From assembly GCF_022605725.1 (NCBI RefSeq), contig NC_065552.1, forward strand, positions 29,585,879 to 29,649,878: a stretch of 64,000 nt of DNA, in the 5' to 3' direction. This DNA is from Anthonomus grandis grandis. Its lineage: Eukaryota; Arthropoda; Insecta; Coleoptera; Curculionidae. The notes beneath the pieces are model-generated. The model had not been told where the DNA came from and did not search any database. It saw only the letters and a program-made list of their open reading frames with translations. Every line of letters starts with the position of its first letter. Position 1 is the first letter of the stretch. A program made the translations under genes and the position numbers. Of this stretch, positions 55,851 through 64,000 are shown in pieces.

Positions 55851-57230
55851 TTGCAAACTGCCATATGCCAATTGAATATAGTTCACCTTGTCCTGTTTTC
55901 CACGCACTAAAATCCGCCAAAATTCTCACCTGTGCATCCTACAAAAAAAAATTACATCATATGTCAGTCAAAATTATCCCAAACTACTGGCATCCCGTCA
56001 AAAATCCTCTCGCTACCTGCACTTCAATCTGAAACCCGCCTCTCACCCAATCCATCTCGTTGAAAGATCCCTAGCCACACCCAGACTCCTAAAATACCAT
56101 TTGACTGAGACACGGATGCGTGCCCGATACCCTGGAACGAGTGGAAACGAGACGGGATTTGGAACAGAGTTACTTAAGTACAATAAGTGGGAGAAGGAGG
56201 GATTAGGGGGTGGGGTCTAAGAAAAATTAAAAAAAAAACTCTTCGTTCCAGAAGGAACTCTGTCATGGCCAACGCTGACAGCATGTGTGAAAACCCTCAG
56301 TCAGTCATCAAACTTCATTAAAAGTGGAAATCGCGAGCAGCGGGTGTTTGAGTCGTAGGATAAGTTGACTTTACGTACACGGGGTGGAAGTGCTGGTGTG
56401 GAAAAGTGCGTGTCAACTTGGTCATTTGTTTTTCGCGCCGTGCATCGCCGTTCAATTTTTATGCTTAATAATTAATAGTTCTGGTGATTTGTATTGTGGA
56501 CACTATTTTAATGGTATGTAAAACGGTGGATAATATATAATGATTTATGGTTGGCTTTTTAAAGAAATGATCTCAGTTAAGAGTAAGGTCAAGAAATAGG
56601 CATTGGGTTTGGAAAGTATCGTAAAGAAGTGAAAATATTTAATTTTTATTTAACTCAATATAAGTGGTTGAGTATTGAATTTCTTAAATGCTAAGAATAA
56701 ATTTAATATAAGCTTGGGCCAAGACAATTAATCAAAAAAATTAAGTTTTAATAAATATTGTTAAGAAGAAATTACAGGTTGTAGATGTATTAAAGCTCTT
56801 TGCTTTAGTAAGATGTACTAAAAATATTTCAAACATTTGATATTATACTAGTTGATTGGGGAGCAAGAAACAATAATTAAGAAATATTGGAAATATTGAC
56901 ATTCCTAACAGTAATTCCTTATCGGGAATGTACTGTGTGAGTATTACTTTTATATTTATACTACAATTAAACTTCTTATGAGCGACGGTTTTACTATATC
57001 TGTTAGTTGAGGTGCCTGCTTAAAACTATAAAATTTAAGTACAAACATAGATATTTATTCGAATAAGTATCAGCCAATATACATATATGTATCAAAGTTA
57101 CTTACTATTTATATTCTAAGATACTCTATTAACCCATAATTTGAATCTCTTGCTTAAGGAGACTGGATTGAAAACGATCTAAATTTTTGTGCTATAAGAA
57201 TCCAATGTAGTCGTCTTTTACACAACTTTT
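55851..57230. other. gene-poor stretch with GC-richer core
   Basis: Base composition rises between about 56000 and 56460 against an AT-rich background. Apart from the possible first exon below, nothing is recognised. Confidence 0.35.
56297..56513 (+). promoter_or_regulatory. possible transcription start and 5' exon
   Basis: TCAGTCAGTC at 56297 fits the arthropod initiator (TCAGT), the following 200 bases are GC-richer than their surroundings, and they end ATG|GTATGT at 56511-56519, a start codon directly at a splice donor. No following exon is identified in the window. Confidence 0.25.
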
Positions 57231-58140
57231 TTAATCAGTAATTATTTTCATAGCCATACTATACGCAGTGTTGGTGCTATCATCTGCGCCAAGCTCAACA
57301 TCGCTATCTTCTATGACAGGATCATAGTCCGTCATATTACCAATAGCGTCGTCAAGGTTTAAACTTATTTCTTTCGTTGCTGCAATACCATCAATTCCAA
57401 TATAACTATTAAGGTTTTCCTCTGTTATGTACATTTCTGAGGCATACCTTTTCATTGGAATTATTGTAGATAAAGGCATATATAGTCTTTCCGATGTTAA
57501 TTGAATAATGTAGATCACTTTTATTTTTGTGAAGCAAGCGTTTTAAAAAAAATTTTGCATGGTTGTTGTAGTTGCTGACGAAACTTTATCACAAGCAGCT
57601 TTAAGCTGCTAAAACAATTATGGACTTCGTTTATTCTAAACCAGTTTCTTGCTTAATCCATTTTTGATAAAATGTGCTTCAATATTAACCCTCGATAATA
57701 GAATTTACATTTTTTTATGATACCTGGTCTAAACGTTAACACATTGAGGTAGTATTACTACTTAACAAAAAAACTTTTAATTTTTTGTAACTTTACCTCA
57801 CAAAACTAATAAAATTTTTAGTTTTAACCTACTCATTCTTTTATCAAAATTAGGCAACCACTAATTCATAATGTCTTGTATCCACGCTTTTTTATTAGAC
57901 TTGCAGAATACCGGCAAGCCTCTCACTGTTACATTTTTGGGACGGACCACTTTCATCACCAATTTTTTCGGCAGTTGTAATTATAAATAAATTGTAAGAC
58001 CTTCTTTGGATAAAACTGCTTTGTGATGTTCTTGAAAATTTTCCATTGCTGTATTTGTCAGACCTAAAGACGAGAGTTTTATGCGGTAAAGCTCAGCAGA
58101 AAAGGAAATTTTCATCTGCATGGTACATATCTTCTTGCCG
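57231..58140 (-). pseudogene. Tigger/pogo-like transposase remnant
   Basis: Complement reads YHADENFLFC, ALPHKTLVF (the Asp-bearing first DDE motif region), RGLPVFCKSNKKAWIQDIM (the SNKKAW motif of Tigger-type transposases), and an acidic tail (DDAIGNMTDYDPVIEDSDVE) to the stop at 57231. The middle with the second and third Asp is not readable. Different from elements A and B. Confidence 0.5.
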
Positions 58141-61067
58141 AGGCCCAAGGAGCAGTACAGGCAATTTAATTCTAATCTGACTTACGTTGTCTTAACTAAT
58201 ATCTGATGAAACTTATTGCATCTCGTCTTTTACTTCATTTTTCCAGTCAATCAGTGAATGCGCAAGAGTCTTTTTTGTCACAGACGAAATTCTTCATGAC
58301 CGGTAGTTCTTGAACTCCCAGTAGTGTTGGACTCGGAGCCCGGTTATCCATTGGTACCAGTTGATTTTCTGCACTGCAGTCTGCTTTGTTGCAATCTTAC
58401 TCCATTTACTCAGATGTACTCCGACATGTTCAGTTCTGTTGTTTCTAGGACGTCTAGTATTGCTTCGTCCAGGACCGTTGCTCTGGTCTGGTTGAATGTA
58501 AAGAGTGGTTTCTTACCTCTTTCTCTGAACCTTTACATAACAGTGTATCTACTTTCTTGAGTCTATGTAGCTGTCTGGTAGGGTGCATGGTCTGTGAGCA
58601 GCTCTGCTACCTTTCATATCTGTTGCCTGGAGTGGCTCAGTGTGTTCTCACCCTTCTTGAAGGGCGAGCTGCCCAAACTGTTTGGAGACTTTCAGCTCTG
58701 GCAGTTGTTCCCAGTAGTTTTTATGTTCAAGTTCTAACTAGTGTCTGATATCCCCTTTTCGGGTTTTATCGCTGATATAGCATGTTGGGTCTGGAAATAT
58801 GAGTCTATTGCTCTCGTCTATTTTGCTTTTTATCCACGAGATCCTCCTGGCACTTTTGTGCAGTCTTTGACCTAGTCTTAAACTAGCCTAAAGCGATTAT
58901 TGCTGCCTGTACTGATTGCGAAGCTTTGACGCCTTGGCACCCCTTTTCCCATCAGTAGGACATAGGTCTAAATACCTATTATGTTTGCCTGTGAGTTTAT
59001 TGCTTCCAGGCTCAGATTCAGCGTGAGTTGCCTACCCTTTTGTTCATCCTCTAGATGTTTGATCGCATGTGTAAATACATACAGTGAGCCGCCTTGCCTA
59101 AGTCGGGTAACTTCTCAGTTGTCCCTTTCCCTCCTTAATTACAAAGGATTTGTCTGACTGTGTGGCCTTGGTTTTGTCCATATGTGGCCTTGGTTAGTGC
59201 CCTACGTCTAAGCTATTGTATCTTGTCGAATAGGGCATTATGTTCAACTTACATTATGATCGTTGCACCATTCGACAGTAGCCCTTGTGCTTTTGATATT
59301 ATTTTATATCTAAAGGTGGTTTCTAAGGCAGCAGTTGTTGACGTCGCTCCTGCTATACTGAGAGACGCTGTTCTTTATGTTTGGTTTAGTATCTTAATAA
59401 CGGTACGAGAATGGGAAACCAATTGACACACACTTTGCCAATTTAAGGTTCATCACGTCTTAAAATCCCTTTTTTGGGCGGTATTGTTTTCTGACTTTTA
59501 CAGCAGGAGAACGTTGAGTTATTCTTAGCGACTTCCGTACAGATACGGCTTCATTTTCCACCGTGTTAACAACTTCTATTTTTTGCACGTACGCTAAGGC
59601 GCTTTCATTGTTTTCGAAAAGAAGCTCAATCATTTCTACCTTTCTGCAACTGAGAACACCATCATTGACTATTTTAAAATGTTCAACAAATTCCCACCAC
59701 TTCACTCATTGCAATTATTGGACCACCCTACATATCAAGTTTGTATGTCAAGCAAAGGGAATAAACTTGTACTATTTGGTTGGCATACTGATTGAATTAA
59801 ATGACAAATAACTAGCATAGGAATGTATTCTCATTGGTATATTATTTAAATAAAACATTTCAATAAAACATATTTTTTCTAAGTCGATGGTCTTAATTTT
59901 ATGTACAAAATTTTTTAAATATCCCTATTAGGAAAAGCCTAGAGGTCTGATCAGGGATCATGCCAGCCATTCTATTGAGCCTCATCTGCCTATCCATCGA
60001 CTTGGAAATATTTGATTTAAGTACTGCCAGATATTGATTTGCTAATTGGGTTATACAAATTATGACGACTAAGAATTGATATAAAATTATTAATTTTTCA
60101 ACACCATTTTGCTGCTGTATTAGTACTCCTACTCAATTTTAATTGAAGGCTCTAAAATAAATAAATTATTAACTATCCAATTTTTAAAACAGTGCGCTTT
60201 GAGATATGATGGGTAGAACGGTAAGAATTCTTTCGAATCCATGAACTTACAATAGCGTTGTAATGCTCTATAAAAGGTAGATTTATGACAACAACAAATG
60301 TGTAAGATAAAGAGGGCTGATGTTCTATAAAGTTTTGCGATACATAATAAAAAGCTTTTTTAAGAATAAAAATTAATTTATTGACATGGAAGGCTTTTTC
60401 AATTTTTTTTTCTCACTAATTTAATAATTCGGTCAGATTTTTAGTCCCATTATTTTCTAAAATCAAAATCCTTTTTTTTTTAATCAAAATAAAATTATCA
60501 ACATGGTAGTCATTGTCAGCTCACTTGAACCCACTAATTCGATGGTAAAATTAAAAATTTTTTTCATTTTTTCAACTTTTCAAAAATCGAAATAAGTTAA
60601 GACATAATATTAATTTTTAGCTAATTTTGTCCCACTAATTCAAAATTTTGTTTATTTATTATTATTGTTTACTAAAACTCATATCACCAACATGCTACTC
60701 TTACTCTATTAATTTTTTTACACTAATTTAATGGTGTAACTAGCTTTTTAGTACTATTAAAAATTCATCGAAATGATACTCGTCTCATCTCATTTTGTTT
60801 ATTGCAGTGAATTATATTAAATGAGTATCAAAAATGAAGTCTTTTCTCTAGGTTAGCTCACCTTCTAGCGTTTACCATTTTAGAAATACCAATAGTATTT
60901 CTTTTTAGTACATTAAACATTGGTACTATCAAACTATTATAACATACATACGTACCTATAATATACTATATTGACCTTTTTGTTTTATAATATATTTTAT
61001 TTGTTTCTTGTGAAGACCAATAAGCTATCAGATTTTTTCTCAGTTAATGTATTCTTTACAATTAATA
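58141..61067. other. unassigned region, GC-richer at 58320-59420
   Basis: 58320-59420 differs in composition from its neighbours and has several moderate open frames on both strands, none with a family signature I can name. The rest is AT-rich and empty as far as I can see. Confidence 0.35.
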
Positions 61068-61221
61068 CAGGGTATCAATTTGAAAAAGTACCGCCCGTTA
61101 AATTTCTGCCGCTGTATAAAATTTCAAAATTATTAATTAAATTAAGACCATAAAGATATTTATTTTTTTAAGTAATAACTATTGTAATGAAATAGAACAT
61201 AAAAAAGTAATAAAAACTTAC

Positions 61222-62110
61222 TTAATTTATAAAATGTTTAAAATGTTGTCCATTCTTTTCCAAACAGTAATAAAGTCTGCTCTCAAACTCCTTTCTAACA
61301 TTTTGAAAAACTTCTGCCTGGATTTCTCTACACGCGGCTGTGATTATTATTTTTAAATCTTCCAAATCACTATTAGGTTGTGTTTTAAAAAAACATTGAT
61401 AATTAATAAATATCCCCATAAAAAAATCTAAAGGTGATAAATCGGATGATCGTGGTGGCCATTCAATTGCACCGCATCGACCAATCCATTTACCAGGAAA
61501 TCTATCATTTAACCACTCTCTAACCGGAAGAAAATAGTGTGGTGGAGCTCCATATTGTTGGAAGTGTAATAAATTTTCTTGCAAAATCATATTACCCGCT
61601 ACATCAGTTTGATTTTCTAAGCTAGATGTTATTAAGAGATCTATTGTGTGTGATTCTTCCAGCAGATTAAGGTAGAGTTCACCGGTTAGATTTTCTTTAA
61701 TAAATATTAGTCCTGTAATAGAATTTACAAGAATACCAGCTAAAACATTTATCTTCTCTAGATCTGTGACCTTCTCTAAAAATTCGCGGATTTTCATTAC
61801 TCCAGTAGCGACAATTTTGTTTGTTGACATTTCCATGAAAAAAAATGAACACTAATGAATCAGTAAAGCAAATATTTTGTACAATAGTTGGGTTTTCGTT
61901 TATAAAATTAGTCATTATTTCACAAAACTCACTTCTTTTAACAAAATCGTCATCACAAAGCTATTGCAAAATTAATTGCTAAGTTTCCATAAACTTAGCA
62001 ATTAATTTTAAAACATATTTATGATTTAATTGACTATTAGGATATCTTTCGTTAAACAATGCTGCCGTTCTTCTTGCACATCTTTGACTTTCCTCGTAAA
62101 TAAGAATAAT
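61222..62110 (-). pseudogene. DD41D-type transposase, internally deleted
   Basis: N-terminal piece CARRTAALFNERYPNSQLNH and YVLKLIAKFMET (62110-61985), then a deletion junction with a 19 bp palindrome, then VQNICFTDSL (first Asp), WSNENPRIFREGH, NVLAGILVNSITGLIFI, LHFQQYGAPPHYFLPVREWL, IGRCGAIEWPPRSSDLSP, LDFF and FESRLYYCLEKNGQHFKHF with the stop at 61222. The second catalytic Asp is Tyr (QQYGAPPH). One frameshift near 61810. Confidence 0.8.
61968..62009. repeat. perfect 19 bp palindrome with 4-nt loop at a deletion junction
   Basis: AAAATTAATTGCTAAGTTT at 61968-61986, loop CCAT, exact inverted copy at 61991-62009. It lies where the transposase loses its second HTH. Confidence 0.85.
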
Positions 62111-62375
62111 TGAAGAGCGGAAATTAGAAAGGGCTTAAGTGCCAAAAAAAGGTTTTGAGATAATAGAGAAAAACTAAATAAAAGCCAGAGAACTTTTTTA
62201 AGTGAAGCTTTATTAAGAATTATGCATTTAAATTGAAACGGAAGACCTACTTCTTAACAAAAATTTGCAAACTAAGCTTCTTACTACAAAATAAAAATGT
62301 TTAAACAAGTAAAATTAGGAAAAGGCCGAAGTGCCATAACTGATTTTGAGTATAGAAATATTCATAAAATACATT

Positions 62376-63930
62376 TTACTTCTTTTTTTGTTCTAAACCA
62401 TTGTCTTCAATCTGAAGTAGCTGTTTATAAAAACGTTGGTGTTCTGGATTTTGAAGATAAGGAATCATGCTTCGAAGAGATACCTTTTTATTTTCCGACA
62501 CCTTACTTTCTGATGGCAGCTTCAATATATTAGCCTATGAAATGAGAGTCCAGAAGATTAAGTTTTTATCTTAATAAGTGTAGAATTCGTAGCTTCGATC
62601 GTTATTACTGTAGGTTTACTGATATTTAACTTGGTAGTGTTAATATACTCATCCGCCTCTTGTTTTAGGTCCCAAAAGCCGCATGGAGTCATGTCAACAA
62701 CATTAAAAGATGGAGCGTACCTTGCAGATTTTACTATTGCTTGGAGGTCTGAGGGGCTTTAGATACTTTCTTCCGTTTTTCCACTAAAGCAAAATCTCTT
62801 TCGCAGGGCATAAAACTATGGCCACTTACAAGAAATATCTGTTCAATAGTGTGGAAAACACCATTGGCCACCAAAAAGATCAATGTAAACAATAAAATTC
62901 TATTCTTATTTTGGCCCCCGCAATTATCACACCATATTACCAAATGCTTCTTAAGGGTCAATCCACGATTAACAATGTATAAAAGACATGATGTAATTTC
63001 GTTGGCTCCACGAGAAGCTACTCACTTGTGCCACATACACATGTAGGCCTCATTTGTATCCCCAATATAAACTCCTAAGTTGTAGCAGGACAGCTGCGAC
63101 AGGTAGAACATGTCGCTGTGTGTCAATGATGGAACAAACATGACCTGCTGTAGATCCATGGATAAACAACACTCTGTGCTTTCGGGATCTTGAGACTCAA
63201 TCGTATCTTGCTTTAATATCTCCCTTGCCCTTTCGGCCTTTCGATGATGGATTTCCAGCTGATCTTTTGCAGATTGACTTGACTTAATGTTGGCTTTAAT
63301 TTGACACTCTAGTTTGTCACATGTGCTACACGTATCAACTCGTGGTCTGTGGAAACTTAGGTTGGGAAAATCCTTGATGAAAACAGATCTATAAAATTTG
63401 TATGTGACTGGCGAATCTGGGTGTAATTGCGTAAAAGCTTTAAACAGTCGGTGGATATTTAAGTCAGGACTAAGGTATTCTTTTTCGGATTTGGCCCTTG
63501 AATAATTACCAACTTCCCTTGGTATCATGTTTACATGATTTTTTACCAGAAGACGATCAGCTTCAGAAAATTTTGGAGTAGCATGTCTGGTACGTTTATC
63601 ATTATAACAGGTCTCACCCATTTTCTTCTTTTCAATGAGGACCCGTACTTTTTTATCGTTAACGCCGAATGTATTCTGAAACGTTTTCTTACATACCCGT
63701 TCAAATTTTCCTTGGCCATTAGGAAGGGAGTAATATATTGTTGCTTGACGTCTGCTATTTTGCTCATCCTCATACGAACCATGTCGCCTTCTTTGAACAT
63801 CACAAACACTTATAAGCCCCATTAGACAAGTGCTTTGTGTTTTCATATTTTGTGCATGGTACTTTTCAAAAAGAGAACGTCTTCTTTCGTGGGTAACACC
63901 TTTGCAGCTGAACTTACATTTGCATGTAAT
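62376..63930 (-). pseudogene. transposase-like gene of a Cys-rich, RNase H-like family (5' exon outside)
   Basis: The exon starts after acceptor tttgtag at 63931 with ITCKCKFSCKGV, then ERRRSLFEKYH, a linker, FYRSVFIKDFPNLSFHRPRV, DTCSTCDKLECQ, HHRKAERAREILKQD, MDLQQVMFVPSLTHSDMFY, LSCYNLGVYIGDTNEAYMC, VIWCDNCGGQNKNRILL, FLVSGHSFMPCERDFALVEK and, after a frameshift near 62740, VVDMTPCGFWDLKQEADEYI and LRSMIPYLQNPEHQRFYK to TAA 62376-62378. Conserved Asp in DLQQV and WCDNC sit as in an RNase H-like DDE fold (inference). One in-frame TGA at 63022-63024. I recall this family as repeated, unnamed proteins in insect genomes. Its class is unassigned. Confidence 0.65.
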
Positions 63931-64000
63931 CTACAAAAAAAATAAACAAAGTTATAACCGGAAAAGAAAACAGTAGCTATTTTCGCGGAGATCATCCCGA

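Larger units (their letters stand above)
61068..62120 (-). mobile_element. DD41D-type element remnant, left end visible
   Basis: The left end starts ACAGGGTATCAATTTG at 61067, like the CAGGGT tips of other elements here. It contains a minus-strand transposase. The right terminus was not found. Confidence 0.55.

Noticed and set aside
59460..59705. 81-residue minus frame with KSLRITQRSPAVKVRKQYRP
   Set aside because: Basic tail but no recognised domain, and no ATG-proximal or splice context. Left uncalled.
62297..62533. 78-residue plus frame
   Set aside because: Antisense to the C-terminal end of the Cys-rich transposase-like gene.
1..64000. tRNA, rRNA genes or CRISPR arrays
   Set aside because: No cloverleaf with A and B boxes, no rRNA-like block and no spaced identical repeats were noticed on reading; a covariance-model scan would be needed to exclude small RNAs.

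Overview
This is AT-rich, intron-bearing animal DNA. The mix of piggyBac, Penelope-like, RTE/jockey-like, pogo/pipsqueak-type and DD41D Tc1/mariner (rosa-like) elements points to an insect, and a beetle is my best guess (inference; no species marker is visible). All coding calls come from reading translations, splice sites and terminal repeats by eye.

Only three host genes are supported. (1) At 13-3542 (+) are the last three exons of a coiled-coil protein. (2) At 7543-24247 (+) is a complete six-exon gene for a 386-residue single-pass membrane protein with signal peptide, Ig-like domain, one canonical plus one degenerate LDL-receptor class A module, a membrane span and two PPxY motifs in the tail. 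(3) At 28166-29260 (-) is a single-exon ASCC1 homologue. A GC-richer stretch ending in a splice donor (56297-56513) may be the first exon of another gene.

The rest is mostly transposon debris that explains most open frames. Intron of gene 1: a 1.7 kb DD41D element (905-2630). Between genes 1 and 2: a Penelope-like fragment and a pogo/pipsqueak element with a C-terminal Cys-rich finger (about 4650-7130). Introns of gene 2: an unusual 2.5 kb element with about 240 bp terminal inverted repeats that encodes an XPG/PIN-nuclease-like protein with a CXC-type cysteine tail (10914-13450), a LINE fragment, an 850 bp TIR element with a nested MITE, a 601 bp deletion derivative of a DD41D element, and a broken piggyBac. 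From 25 to 35 kb: an inverted pair of Penelope-like fragments, several LINE pieces and a mariner-like remnant. From 35 to 43 kb: a long-TIR mariner-like element and a second pogo/pipsqueak element. From 47 to 56 kb: more DD41D remnants, a 4.1 kb long-TIR element split by a young LINE, and another LINE. From 57 to 64 kb: a Tigger-like remnant, a DD41D remnant and, at the right edge, a transposase-like gene of a Cys-rich family I recognise but cannot name.

The leading candidates for something undescribed are the TIR-bounded XPG-like/CXC element, a dispersed ~100 bp repeat carrying a hammerhead-ribozyme-like core in two copies (15.5 and 47.7 kb), and two perfect short palindromes with 4-nt loops (21.4 and 62.0 kb), one of which sits at a deletion junction inside a transposase.
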